From assembly GCF_000372725.1 (NCBI RefSeq), contig NW_005200793.1, forward strand, positions 1 through 64,000: a stretch of 64,000 nucleotides of DNA, given 5' to 3'. Made by a program: the position numbers and the translations under genes. Below, in pieces: positions 48,896 through 59,394 of this stretch. The notes below the pieces were generated by a model. That model did no database searches. It had not been told where the DNA came from and worked only from the letters and a program-made list of their open reading frames with translations. Each line of letters starts with the position of its first letter. Position 1 is the first letter of the stretch. This DNA is from Emiliania huxleyi CCMP1516. Lineage: Eukaryota; Haptophyta; Isochrysidales; Noelaerhabdaceae.

Positions 48896-51322
48896 ATGCG
48901 CGCCTCTCTACTCCGCCTTCTTACCGGACTCACACTCGCAGAGGGCGGTCCCACTCCTCTCGCGGGCGACGCCTCCGGATCGGACTCGGTGAAGTCCTGC
49001 ATCGACCTCGACAGGCACTCGATAAAGGCGGCGCTCTCGACGACGCCCGGCTTTGAGACGGCGGCCTTTTGCACCTCCCAAGCGTGCGGCGCCTGCCGCG
49101 CGTTTGGCGTCCCGACGGGCGTCCAGCGCAAGATATTCAACCGCGGCTGCTCCGGCGGGCCCTTCAACCGCGGCTGCTCCGGCGGGCCGCACAAGACCTC
49201 TTCCGCCTTCTACAGCTGCCGCAGCGGCGACTGCGGCGGCGGCGACTGCGCCGAGGAGATGATGAGCGTCGAAGTCGCCGGCGCCGGCGCGGCCGTCTCG
49301 AGCGGGCGGCATGGGACGAACGCTCCCGCGCCCGTCGGCGACGACGCGTGCGCGGAGGCGTTCAACGAGGAGAAGTGCGTCATGAACGCCTGCTCTGGGC
49401 ACGCGCATGCAGCCTGCAACACGCTGGGCGTCGCGAACACCTCTAATAACAAGTGGAGCGACTTTTCGCTCGAGGGAGGCGCGGCGCGCGCCGGATTGCT
49501 CGAAGGCCCCCTCCGCAAGTGGTGGTGGTGCTGCGCCTCTACGGCGGTGCTGCTTCTCCAAGCGTGCGGCGCCTGCTGGCTGCTGCTGGGGCAGCGGGCG
49601 CCGCGCTCCGGTGCAGCCTCGGGGCAGCGAGCCAGCAAGGCGGTCCGTCCCCGGCTGAGCAAGAGTCGCGGCTCGGTGGCCTTCCTGCTGCTGCTCTCCG
49701 CCCTCCCCGTGGCTCGGGCTGGCTCGCCGCCGCCGCCGCCGCCCTCGCCCTCGCCACCCTGGTACACCGAGGACGCCGCCATGCAAGCTCCCCCCTCGCC
49801 ACCATGGCCGCCGCCGCCGCCGCCCTCGCCACCCTCGCCGTCATGGTACACCGAGGACGGAGCTTGCATCTGCAACATGAACTGGGTGGGCGATTGCACC
49901 GCCCTTGCCTTGGAGGGCGGCGGCCAGTGCAGCGCCGCGGACCCCTGCTTGGCAAACGACCAGGCGTCCTGCCCCATCGGCTGCCGGTGGGAGACGCTCA
50001 GCTACATGGAGCAGTGGTGCTCGCGTAGCCCGGCTTCCCCCCCACCACCTATGTCGTGCCACGAGCCGTTTCCGCCAAGCTCGTATCGTCCCGCCAAGCC
50101 GTATCTCCCGCCAAGCTCGTGCTCCGTGACCGATCTCTCGTGCGTCGCCAACCTCACGCTGCCGCCGGGCGGTGTTTACGGCCTCTCCTGGGATCTGAAG
50201 ACCACGTTTGCGCTCGGCGCGACGCCGTGCACCCCGGCGACGGATCAGGCTGACCTTCCATGCGTGAGCTTAGATTTCGACGGGCTGGGCTTTCGTGACG
50301 CGTGCACCCTCTGGGTGTCCCCTGGCTGCGCACCCGGCGAGTACGAATCGGAGTATGACGGCGTCGCGTGCGCTATACGTCCCGGCGCATCCTTCTCACT
50401 CGACGACCGGTCGGTGCAATCGCCGGGCGACCCGCGCGTCCCAGCGCACCCGTCCGTCGCGGGTGAGTGGATCGTTGGAGACGAAACAGATCATCGGGGC
50501 ACCGGATTCTGGGTGTTTCGGGCGGACGGACAGCCGCACGGCATCGAATACGACGCCATCGGACACCCCTCCAGCGAAGTTGTTGGCCGCGCCAACTGCC
50601 TCCTTCTCTCTCAAGCGAGTACTAGCGGCGCGGCCTCTATCTCGGGTGGCGGGTACGGATATCCGTCGTGCCCTGCAACGTCGCCCGCCGTTGTCGGCGC
50701 GATCGCGGGCGGCGCGGCGGCGGTGACCGTGCTCGTGGCGCTCCTCGCGCTGTGGTGGCGCCGCCGCTTGGCGGGGAGGCGTCAGGCGAAATATCCGGCG
50801 GCGGCGCGGGAGGCGAGGCAGGCGGCGGCGGCGGAGCGGGCGAGGGCCGTGACGGAGGCGCGCGAGGCGCGCGCGGCGGCCGAGGCGCGCGCGGCGGAGG
50901 CGCGCGCGGCGGCGGCGGCCGAGGCGCGCGCGGCGGCCGAGGCGCGCGCGGCGGCGGCGGCCGAGGCGCGCGCGGCGGCCGAGGAGGCGCGCGCGGCGGC
51001 GGAGGCGCGCGCGGCAGAGGCGCGCTCGGCGGCAGAGGCGCGCGCGGCGGCAGAGGCGGCGGCCATTCCGATTGCTACGCCCATTCAAGGCTGGCGGCCT
51101 CCGAGCTATAGCCAGTCGCAAGTCTCCTCCACCGCCATGCCGATCGTTCGCGGCGAGCCTGTCGAGGACGGCGAGATCGTGCCGAGCTCGAACCTTGTAG
51201 CAGAGTTGCAGAGCCTCGCCGCGCTCCACCGCTCCGGCGCTCTCTCCGACGCCGAGTTTTTGGCGGCAAAGGCGCGCATCTTAGGAGGGTCTGAGGCTCA
51301 AGGGTCTGAGACTCTGGTCTGA
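48896..51322 (+). CDS. Large Cys-rich membrane protein with Pro-rich spacers and C-terminal SHOCT domain
   Basis: 808 residues, no intron. A short signal-like start (MRASLLRLLTGLTLAEGG) precedes a Cys-rich domain (about 45-200, with a perfect 27-bp tandem duplication coding FNRGCSGGP twice). A hydrophobic stretch (CCASTAVLLLQACGACWLLL, about 211-230) and another signal-like one (SVAFLLLLSALPVARAG, about 260-276) follow. Next are PPPPSP spacers around WYTEDGACICNMNWVGDCTA, a second Cys-rich region to about 590, a TM helix (AIAGGAAAVTVLVALLALWW, about 602-621), an (EARAAA)n coiled coil and a SHOCT domain (LVAELQSLAALHRSGALSDA, to about 800). The layout suggests an extracellular receptor with a cytosolic oligomerising tail. 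The internal signal-like segment hints at a fusion of two secreted proteins. Start: first ATG, in frame throughout. Confidence 0.65.
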   Translation: MRASLLRLLTGLTLAEGGPTPLAGDASGSDSVKSCIDLDRHSIKAALSTTPGFETAAFCTSQACGACRAFGVPTGVQRKIFNRGCSGGPFNRGCSGGPHKTSSAFYSCRSGDCGGGDCAEEMMSVEVAGAGAAVSSGRHGTNAPAPVGDDACAEAFNEEKCVMNACSGHAHAACNTLGVANTSNNKWSDFSLEGGAARAGLLEGPLRKWWWCCASTAVLLLQACGACWLLLGQRAPRSGAASGQRASKAVRPRLSKSRGSVAFLLLLSALPVARAGSPPPPPPSPSPPWYTEDAAMQAPPSPPWPPPPPPSPPSPSWYTEDGACICNMNWVGDCTALALEGGGQCSAADPCLANDQASCPIGCRWETLSYMEQWCSRSPASPPPPMSCHEPFPPSSYRPAKPYLPPSSCSVTDLSCVANLTLPPGGVYGLSWDLKTTFALGATPCTPATDQADLPCVSLDFDGLGFRDACTLWVSPGCAPGEYESEYDGVACAIRPGASFSLDDRSVQSPGDPRVPAHPSVAGEWIVGDETDHRGTGFWVFRADGQPHGIEYDAIGHPSSEVVGRANCLLLSQASTSGAASISGGGYGYPSCPATSPAVVGAIAGGAAAVTVLVALLALWWRRRLAGRRQAKYPAAAREARQAAAAERARAVTEAREARAAAEARAAEARAAAAAEARAAAEARAAAAAEARAAAEEARAAAEARAAEARSAAEARAAAEAAAIPIATPIQGWRPPSYSQSQVSSTAMPIVRGEPVEDGEIVPSSNLVAELQSLAALHRSGALSDAEFLAAKARILGGSEAQGSETLV
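49138..49192 (+). repeat. 27-bp in-frame tandem duplication
   Basis: TTCAACCGCGGCTGCTCCGG followed by CGGGCCC occurs twice in a row inside the Cys-rich domain, adding nine residues without changing the frame. The two copies are almost identical, so the event is recent or is under correction. Confidence 0.85.
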
Positions 51323-52728
51323 GACTCTGGCACTCGGTCACGGCCATGAGCCTTCTAAGATCGGGTCAGGCACCCGCCCGACAGGAAACGAAAATCCACC
51401 TTTTCAGGGGGTCTCGGGCGCGGGGTCGGCGGGGCAGAGCCCCGCGGAGAAAAGTTGCTATTCATTTCATACAGGCAACATGAACATCCCCCAACCGTGG
51501 TTTCTCATCGTGTATCTAGATTCTAGCTAACACCCACACGACTACCGACTAGCGACTACGGCTTTACCAGTCTACTACTACGACTGGCGTCTACTTAGTC
51601 CCTCAGAACGGGAAGGCTCCGGCTCAGGTCAGAGGGCCCAGCGACTCGTCGGTTGGGTGTAAACGGGCATCCCCGAGTGGCTTCAAACCAAACAGGGTGT
51701 GAATAGAGCTGTCTTGATGGTGCTGAGGACGAAGCCACCTCAAACTTTGATGAAGCCGCGAGTTTTTATAGGTTTCATTAGCTGTGAATAGTTATGCGCC
51801 CGCCGCAGCCCGCCCTATTCCACTGGGCACGCGCCACGGGCCACGAGAGCCCTGGAAGAGCCCAGCTGGCATGTTCTATCGCCCGGGTGGCGGGCTGTCT
51901 GCATACAGACGTCTCGTCGCCATGGCTGACGCACGACTGGTCCGACGTGCGGTGGGATTTTGATCTCAGACAGGCCGTCGGTGTCGGCGGGCTGACGGCG
52001 GCCGCCGGAATCGCGAATCGCTCTGCCAGCTGCCAGCAGCCTCGTGTCGCGGCTCTCACAGGTGCAGCGGTGGTGATTGGTCTTTGCGCCGTCGCTCGAC
52101 GGCGTCACTGCCCATCCGACCTGCGCAGCTCCTGCAGCTCCTGCAGCTCCTGCTGTCAGTCTTCTGCTCTCACTCGCCGCGCGCGGATTGTGCGCCGCGC
52201 CAAGCAGGACACATGCTCATGCAAACAGTGCGAGAACTTGGTTGCGCCGCTTAGTGGCGGCGCTGCTTTAGAGGAAGCGGCAGCGCGGGAAGCACAGCAG
52301 ATGGAGGCGGCGCGGCATGCCAAGGAGCTGCAATCGCAGTACTGGGGGCGGCAGCGCCAGCAACGAGCAAGGAGAGACTGGCGGAGGTTGAGCGGCAGCA
52401 AGAATGTGTGGGCGATACGGGCGCCGCTAGGCTCAACGAGGAGATGCTGTGCAGTTAGAGAGCTCGTAGCGAGCTCGATTTTGATGAGAATTTAGATGAG
52501 AAATCCCAAACACATCTCTTAGAATTTGAGCAAAAAACGCCAAAAAATCGGCGCCTGCGGCGGGCCAGCCTCCGGCGGCGCCTGCGGCGGGCAGCTGGGG
52601 CTTCCTCCCCAGACCCCGTTTACACCCGAGCTATGCCCCACGACCTGAGCCAGAGCCGAACGGGAGCACAAACGCGCCGCCCGCGGCGTTCTCGCGCTCC
52701 GCCATTCGCTCCGCCAGGCCGGGGACAT
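51323..52728. other. Intergenic with repeats; weak ORF at 51794-52495
   Basis: A 233-residue frame (51794-52495, plus) includes KQDTCSCKQCENLVAPL and an Ala/Glu/Gln/Arg helix (EEAAAREAQQMEAARHAKEL), but its first half looks non-coding. At most a single exon is real here, about 52150-52400. Repeat R2 pieces occupy 51520-51615 and 52650-52712. Confidence 0.35.
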
Positions 52729-53594
52729 CAGCCCTTCGAGTTCGCCGGCGAACTGGCGAACTGGTTCGTGAACTGGTTCGGTGAACTCGCGGTTCGTTCG
52801 GTTTCGGAGTTCGCTCTGGACGGCATCCCCTTGGTTCGCTGCATCGGTTCGGTCGTTCGCCCTTGGGTGCCCGAACCCTCGAACTAGTTCGTGAACTCGA
52901 GCCTTTTCTTTTCTCCTCCCCCCCCCCGACCCGCTTCACACCCGCAGGCCGAGGAAACCAGGGAAGTTCGTCTGAACTGCGAACGAACCGCGAACGAACC
53001 GCAATATGTATTTTTTGGCTCTGCAGGCCTGTATAGTCCCTGGTTGCCTACTAGAGGCCTAGTATGCCTGGACGCCTCGGGGAGCCCCCGTCTCCCCCAT
53101 TCTATTCGCCAGTCAGCACGCACGGCGCCCAGGCACCACAGGGCGGCCCTGCTCACAGCGCAGCCGGCACCATCGGGACCCTGTCCTCTTCAGTGGTCCG
53201 CGGCGGGCGGCGGCGCACCGGGGTAGTCGCGCCCGTAGTCCGCTAGATTGCAGACTGTCGCGGACCGTCAGAACTGTGCTAGTGCCGCCTGTGTATATGG
53301 GCACCTGAGATTGAGGGCCAGACCGCGTCCGCACGCGCGCACGTGGCGCAGTTGCGCGAGTTCGTTCGTTCAGCGCGGCTCGTGGCTGAACTGCACGCCG
53401 AACGAACGAACTTTTGACGCCGATTTTCTTTTTTTCCTAAGTTCGAACGGAGTTCACGAACGTTCGTTCGTTTTCGCAGTTCGCGCCTTCCACAGCCGGC
53501 GCGGTCCGTTCAGTTTCGAGGTTCGGGCTGGGCCCCGCCGGCTGCGTTCGTTCGAGTTCGGAGTTCGCGAAATCCGCGCGAACTCGAAGGGCTG
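52729..53594. mobile_element. hAT-like TIR element (866 bp) with GTTCG subterminal repeats
   Basis: Perfect 17-bp terminal inverted repeats CAGCCCTTCGAGTTCGC (52729-52745 and 53578-53594). An 8-bp target-site duplication with one difference flanks it, ggggacat at 52721-52728 and ggggacgt at 53595-53602. Both subterminal regions (52735-53000 and 53350-53590) are packed with GTTCG, GTTCGTTCG and CGAACGAAC motifs. No transposase or convincing ORF inside, so it is a non-autonomous copy. It ends 89 bp before the start codon of the RGG-box gene and may supply its promoter or 5' UTR. Confidence 0.8.
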
Positions 53595-53683
53595 GGGGAC
53601 GTTCGGAAAATTCTTTTTTTGTAAAACACGCCAATACCTGGGTACCCGGTACCCGCCGGGCGTTCTACGGCGAGCCACTCTGC

Positions 53684-54394
53684 ATGGCAGCAATGGAGGC
53701 CAACAAATCCTTGGACGAGATCATAAAGGAAAAGTCGAAGTCCAAGGCCGGCAGCAGCGGCAAGAACGAGCTCACGGCCGATGTCGCAAAGCGCAGCAAG
53801 GCGCAGCGCGCAGCCAAGGCTGCCAAGGCGCGAGGCATGGACGTCGACGCGCCGGCTGCGCCGATTGTGAAGCCCCGCAAGAAGGGCGGGGCCTCGGGCG
53901 CCAAGGCCAAGATCGGCGCCAAGCGGGTCGGAAAAGCCGCCGGCGCGAAGACTGCGGCAGGTGGCTCCAAACAGGGCAGGTCGCTCCAACAGCAGATGGG
54001 GAAGGCCAAGGGCACGAGTAGCAAGCCAGTCGCGGCGTCACAGATCAAAATTGTGATCCCCGGGACGACGAGCCCGGCAAAGCTGCTGCCTGGTGGCCGC
54101 GGACGCGGCGGCGGCGGCGGCGGCGGCGGCGGCCGTGGCAAGGGAGGCGTTCGTGGCGACGGCGGCAAGGGCGCGCGCGGCGGTGGCGGCAAGGGCGCGC
54201 GCGGCGGCAAAGGTGGCGGCGGCAAAGGTGGCGCGCGCGGCGGCGGCGGGCAGGCGGGCACCCGTGGCATTGGCAAGCAGCGCGTCGTGATCGTGGCGGG
54301 CGGGCGGTCTGGTGGCGGCGGCGGGACGGCAAAGAAGACGAGGAAGGGAGGTGGCGGCGCCCCGACAAGTCTGTCGGCACGCTTCGGCGCGTGA
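53684..54394 (+). CDS. RGG-box RNA-binding protein with a UAP56-binding-like motif
   Basis: 236 residues, no intron. The N-terminus MAAMEANKSLDEIIKEKSKS carries the (L)D.SLDDIIK-type motif that ALY/REF and related mRNA-export adaptors use to bind the UAP56/Sub2 helicase. A basic Ala/Lys/Gly-rich region follows (about 25-115), then a long Gly/Arg tract (LLPGGRGRGGGGGGGGG, about 128-195) and a VVIVAGG segment, ending PTSLSARFGA, which resembles the second helicase-binding motif (S-L-S-x-RF) of the same adaptors. No RRM is visible between them, so it is closer to short RGG adaptors than to full ALYREF. Start: first ATG after the hAT-like element. Likely role: mRNA packaging and export. Confidence 0.65.
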   Translation: MAAMEANKSLDEIIKEKSKSKAGSSGKNELTADVAKRSKAQRAAKAAKARGMDVDAPAAPIVKPRKKGGASGAKAKIGAKRVGKAAGAKTAAGGSKQGRSLQQQMGKAKGTSSKPVAASQIKIVIPGTTSPAKLLPGGRGRGGGGGGGGGRGKGGVRGDGGKGARGGGGKGARGGKGGGGKGGARGGGGQAGTRGIGKQRVVIVAGGRSGGGGGTAKKTRKGGGGAPTSLSARFGA

Positions 54395-55222
54395 GGAGGA
54401 GCAGGCCACACAGACGCGGCCTCGCGATAGCAACGCCGATGGCGTGTGGCGCGGGAGAGTAGTGGGTGCTGCCAGTGTAGCGCGCTACACACACACACAC
54501 ACGGCAAGTTCACCATATATGTGCATGTATCTTGGACCATTGAAGTCTTGTGGAGTTCGGACCGTCACAAGTGTCAAACTCACTCTCACATCTCCTTCCT
54601 GCGCTACATAATCTTGACTCGCTTTTGGGTTTGACATCTGGAGCCGCCCAGGTCAGAGAGACACGCGGGAATAATGCTTACGGGGTTCCCTCTAAAGCCG
54701 TACGGCTCTATCGCGTAAAGTATCGGCGCGCGCGGAGCCGCGAGTCCGCCACACACCGCGACCGGAGACGAGACACCGCGCACGCGCACGCCCAGATGCC
54801 CGTAATTACTTATTAAATTCGGGGGGTTTCTCGGTGCGCAATGTGACCCACGCCGAGCTGGCACGTACTCGATGGCCCCCACATGCAATAGATAAACAAT
54901 CACACAGACCGCCGCGATGGCCCCGAAACCCGATGCGAGCAGCACACACGGGCGGGCGGGGATGCGGCCACACGGGCGGTGAAGTGCGTGCACAATGCAG
55001 AGATGCGGCATGCGAGAGAGGCTGGGCGTCGATAGTTCCGGCCCAACACAGACAGATGAGGCGGCGGGCGAGGAACCGTCGCAGGCCGGGCTGCCGCCGC
55101 TGCTGCTGAGGTGCTGAGCTGCTGCCGCCACTGCTGCCGCGGCTGCTACTGCGGCTGCTGCCGCGGCGGCGGCAACGGCGGCGGCAGCGCTGTTGCTGCT
55201 GCGGCGGCGGCTCGCGCGGCGC
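54395..55222. other. Intergenic, trinucleotide-rich
   Basis: No supported gene. 55090-55215 is a GCTGCTGCC / GGCGGCGGC-rich low-complexity stretch next to the end of the following minus-strand gene. Confidence 0.45.
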
Positions 55223-57682
55223 TTAGGCGCTCTTCTTCTTCTGTGGGAGGATGTCGTCTGCGACGGCGTAGAGGAAAGTGCCTACACGGTGAGTGCACGA
55301 GGTCAAACACGGCGGAACACGTGTCCTCTCAAGCGCTAGCTGGAATACAAGACTCGTCTCTCCCGCTTCTAGAGGAAAGTGCCCCCGATGGCGATGCTGC
55401 AGCCGGCCATCTTGGAAGGGGACATCGACTCGCCTAGAGGGCACGGGGGGAGGGGAGGGGGTGGCCGGGAACGCCGTGGAGCGGCGTCGTCGATCTCCAC
55501 CGAGCTCCGCCGAGCTCCGCCGAGCTTTGACGAGCTCCGCCGAGATCCGCCGAGATCCGCCGAGATCCGCCGAGATCCGCCGAGATCCGCCGATAAGTTC
55601 AGCCGGGCCGCGCCGAATGCGATTGCGCAGCCGACGATGATGATGGCGCGCTTTGCCGTGTTTGCGACCGAGTGGGTCACGCCCGAGATCTTGCCTAGAA
55701 AAGTCGGAGAAGAGTCCGAGATCTTGCCTCGAAAGGAGTGGGTCACGCCCGAGCTCTTGCCTATGGCCCAGGAGTCCGACCTGATTCGCCCGCCCTCTTG
55801 CGGGCGACCTCCCGAGATCTCGGCTGTATCTCGGCTGCATCTCGGCTAGGCGTCGCCGAGCGCGAGCGTAGACACCTGGTGAGGCACAAGCAGGGGACGG
55901 CTGAGGAGGACGAGGCGGTGAGCCCCTCTGCGGCGAGGGTGAGCAGTTTGGCTGGGTGGTGGAGAGTATGCCGGCTGCTGTGCCAGAGCCCGTTCTCAAC
56001 AGCTGCAACAGCGTCTCGAGCTCTTCTTCCGAGAGCTACGTACGTATGCGGTGCGGAGCGTGGAGCCCGGCAGGGGAGCGTCGCTGGGTGCTGGGTGCTG
56101 GGGTGCTAGGTGCTGGGTGCTGTGTGCTGTGTGCTGGGTGCTGTGTGCAAGGTGCTGGGTGTTGGCTGCTGGCTGCTGGCTGCTGGGTGCTGGGGTGCTG
56201 AGTGCTGGCTCCGTCCCGTGTCCGCACTCTGCCACACATGCCGCTCAGCACGTGTGCCCCACTGAGCCTTCGGGGGGAGGCCCACCTCTGGATTCGGGGG
56301 CTGGGTCGAGGGCAGCCACACCCTGTGGCGAGTGCCCCGTGATCCTTGCGATGCGAGTGCTGGTGAAGGCGCGGCGGCCGAGGGTGGCGGCCCGAGGGGC
56401 GCACCTCGTTGTAGAGGTAGAAGGTGAGGCCAGACATGATGAGGTTGAAGCGGAAGCCGGTGTGGCCTGTCACGCGAGAGACAGCTGACGGGCCCGAAAG
56501 AGGACGGCGGCATCTCTCGGCGGCATCTCTCGGCTGCATCTCTCGGCGATCTATCTCTCGGCGATCTATCTCTCGGCGATCTCTCGGCGATCTGTCGGCG
56601 ATCTGTCGGCGATCTCTCGGCGATCTCTCGGCGATCTGTCTCTCGGCGATCTGTCGGCGATCTCTCGGCGATCTCTCGGCGATCTCTCGGCTATGTCTCG
56701 CCGCCGGCGCAGCAAGCCGCACGCTCGACATATCTCGGCCATATCTCGGCCATATCTCGGCCATATCTCGGCCATATCTCGGCTATATCTCGGCAATCTC
56801 TCGTAGGCGCCGGGGAGGCCGTCGTCCTCCCAGACCTGACCAAAAAAGACAGCCGCAGTCAGGCGGTGCGCGCGGTTCGTCTTCGTTTCAGGCCGCCGTC
56901 CGCGACCTTGAGGAAGGCGTCCATCTTTTGCCACTCGCCCGTGATGAAGACGGTCGGGATCAGCAGCAGCGTCGACCACAGAGTCCCGATCGCGTAGGCG
57001 TTTGCGCCGCCGCCGATCGCTGCCTTCATGTCGCCCGCCATCGCCTTCTTGTTCTCCTGCCCGCGGAAGGCGGCGGCGACGTTGGCGCCGCCGGCGGCGG
57101 CGAGGCAGGCCCACGTGAAGTCGAGCTCGGACGCCGACGCGATGCAGATCCCGCCGATGACTGGCACGAGCATCAGCAGCTTTGCGCGTGAGACCGAGCT
57201 GCCGTACACCGCATAGCCAATCGCGGCGGCGAAGGCGGGCTCGGCGGCCTTGATGACCTGCGCGAAGGAGACGGCGCCGGCGGAGAGCGAGAAGACGGCG
57301 CCGGCGTGCGCCGCCGCCGTGAAGAAGCCGACCGGAGCCAGCTTCATCACCTGCGTGAAGGTGATCGCCGGTGCCTTGCGGGCCTCTGGCAGGATCCACC
57401 TGAGCGCGAGGGCCGGAGGCGCGGCGCGCCGGTGGGCCCCACGCCGGAGAGGCCTCGACGTGGCCAACTCGCGGAGCCGCACGACAGGGCAGGGCCGGGA
57501 GCCGGGAGGCACACGCACAGCGCGAGAGCGTAGACTGCGCCGACCGCCATCTGGATCCAAGCCATGATCATGGCATACTCGGAGCCACCACCGGCCTTGG
57601 CGGCGGTCTTGTTGAAGATGTTGTAGTAGTAGTTGCCGAGGTACCACGCCGTGAGGTAGACTATCAACCCGACGTCAACCAT
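55223..57682 (-). CDS. Plastid-type triose/hexose-phosphate translocator, multi-exon
   Basis: Exchanges phosphate for phosphorylated C3/C5/C6 compounds, normally across a plastid envelope. Motifs in order on the minus strand: LTAWYLGNYYYNIFNKTA and MIMAWIQMAVGAVYALALCV (57682-57515), APVGFFTAAAHAGAVFSLSA, VIKAAEPAFAAAIGYAVYG and GGICIASASELDFTWAC (about 57400-56890), LIMSGLTFYLYNEV (about 56450-56405), IGKISGVTHSVANTAKRA (about 55765-55620) and IAIGGTFLYAVADDILPQKK (to 55223). All are family hallmarks. Introns 55697-55762 (GC-AG, 66 bp) and 55282-55382 (GC-AG, 101 bp) start with sequence duplicated at the next exon. The large intron at 56500-56800 is filled with CTCGGCGATCT arrays. The N-terminal plastid presequence is not seen; it starts directly at the first TM, or an upstream exon is missing. 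Confidence 0.8.
55282..55382 (-). repeat. 101-bp GC-AG intron with 13-nt exon duplication
   Basis: On the coding strand both the intron and the following exon start GCACTTTCCTCTA. Splicing yields an uninterrupted IGGTFLYAV segment. Confidence 0.75.
55490..55605 (-). repeat. CCGCCGAGATC array in translocator intron
   Basis: Tandem CGCCGAGATC/CGCCGAGCTC units of about 10 nt, same CCGAG core as other intronic arrays in the window. Confidence 0.85.
55697..55762 (-). repeat. 66-bp GC-AG intron with 25-nt exon duplication
   Basis: Plus-strand 55672-55696 and 55738-55762 differ at one position of 25. The coding-strand intron starts GCAAGAGCTCGG and the next exon GCAAGATCTCGG, both after AG. A third partial copy lies between them at about 55714-55729. 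Confidence 0.75.
56500..56795 (-). repeat. CTCGGCGATCT and CTCGGCCATAT arrays in translocator intron
   Basis: Two sub-arrays lie head to tail: CTCGGCGATCTCT units (about 56510-56690) and CTCGGCCATATCT units (about 56730-56790). Unit lengths are 10-14 nt. Confidence 0.9.
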
Positions 57683-58052
57683 GGCGAGAGATGCGAAGTC
57701 GGCTCAGAGTTGGATATCTCACAGCTTCCACCAGAAAAAGAATTTCACCACTCGGGCGCACGATTCACACGACAGAAAAAGAATCTTCAGAGATAACCAT
57801 TCAAGATTTATATTCACCGTGTACCTGTGTCAGCTGTTACTGTTAGTGCCAGTGCGAGCCAGTCCCGTGCCCAGTTTTGTGCGAGGGATTTTTGTTGTGA
57901 AATTCTTGCCCTGTGTACATCTCAGACATAATCACTCAAGGAGCGACATGGTGACATGCGACATCAGTGTCCGCGAACAATCATGCGAAATGCGCACGTA
58001 CGTGGAACACACACCATGGAACACACCACAGCCGACGTACAACGGGCGACGC
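57683..58052. other. Intergenic, no supported gene
   Basis: Presumed promoter/5' UTR of the translocator. A 20-plus-nt string containing GTGCCAGTGCGAGCCAGTCC also occurs at 33838-33857 just upstream of the LRR gene. Confidence 0.4.
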
Positions 58053-59376
58053 TCACGCGGGCGGGCTGGCAGATGGCGGGGCGGCCCACAACGCGGCCGC
58101 CCCCTGCCGGCGCTGCCCGGGCGGCATCTCGCCCACCCGCCGCGCCGCCTGCGTTAGCTCGTCGCAAGCCCGCTCTCGCGCCCGCCCGCCCGCGTCCCTC
58201 CACGCGTCGTCTTTCGACGGCGGTTGCGCAGCAGCCGGCAAGCTCGCGAGCGGCGATCCCAACACCCGCGCGCCCATCGCGAGCAGCGGCGAATGTTTGA
58301 GGTGCCCTCGGGGTGCGAAGCGCTGTGCTTCATAGCGCCCTCGTGCCAGTAGTCTCTCAGCCCCGGAGAGAACGCACCCCTCGACCGACGCCGCCTCGAC
58401 CCCCAATTGCTCCAGCTTCGCCACCACGCCTAAAGCTTGGTCTCTCGTGGGTGGCGTCGTCTACTCCTACACTCGCACGCGTGCTCGGGTGCAGCCACTT
58501 GCGTCAGCCGCGAGCCTCTTTGCGACGCTCACAGCGGTGGCCACCGCCGTCGCGTCCGCGACGAGGCCAGCCTGCTCGCTCTCGCTGAGCGGCTGTGCGA
58601 CCTGCGGACAAACGCGGGTCATAGTGAGCGATTGTTGCGAGTCCTAAAGGACGGACTCTGGGTGCGCACCACGACGCCCGCAACCTTGTCCTGCCTGAGG
58701 ACCTGATCCTCACTCACCGATATGTAGAACAGCTGTGCCGGCAGCTCGCACAGCGCCGCGTGGGCTCCGGCGTCGGCAGGCTGCGCGATGGAGTAGAGCG
58801 GGAAGACCGGTTCTGCGGACGCGGTGTTGAGGAGAAGCTCGGTGGCGTTGACACCAGACGCCTCGAGCCTACAGAAGGTAAATGGGCACCTTAGACGCGA
58901 GAGTTGCCAAGGGAGCAAACCGCACATGCACCAAGCATCTCGGAAGCTCTGTGCCCCGCCGGCGTCGCGGAAGCAGATGGTGATTGGCTCAGTGCCCTCG
59001 CCGAGCGCGAGCGAGAGGCACTTGCCCGCGTAACTCGTCCTGGCAAGAGCGCCCGCCGGCAGCCCGTGCATCCAGTGATCCAGCCACCGCGACCCCTCAA
59101 AGGCCGACCGGCCGAGCACGTTGTCGCCCAGCTCTGTCATGTAGAGCTCGAGATGCTGCATTGGGAGCCTAAGGGACAAGGCTGGTTGTCACAACATGAC
59201 GTGGCAAACGCGAGCAGCGCTCGCCGGATGTGCCCGTCCATCAGGAGCAGGTAGGCGAGCACCTCGAGGACCTCAAACGCCTCGGCGAATTTGGTCGCCC
59301 CGATGTTGCGCAGCGGGTCGGTGCGCTCCGCGGCGCCCATGCACGCCAAAAACACGCGCACGCAAGGCAGCCCCAA
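58053..59376 (-). CDS. Conserved-looking protein of unknown function, multi-exon
   Basis: Exons on the minus strand: GAAERTDPLRNIGATKFAEA, FEVLEVLAYLLLMDGHIRRA (about 59376-59200); MQHLELYMTELGDNVLGRSA, LDHWMHGLPAGALART, GTEPITICFRDAGGAQSFRD (59161-58925); SGVNATELLLNTASAEPVFP, LCELPAQLFYISVSEDQVLR (about 58870-58690); VAQPLSESEQAGLVADATAV (about 58605-58500); and a last exon with EQLGVEAASVEGCVLSGAER, ending at 58053. Composition and even hydrophobic patterning mark it as real, but I recognise no domain. The first ATG in frame is near 59340; the frame is open upstream, so an exon may be missing. The CTCTAC repeat copy C starts about 20 bp further 5'. Confidence 0.5.
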
Positions 59377-59394
59377 AACTTGATTCGAATGGCG

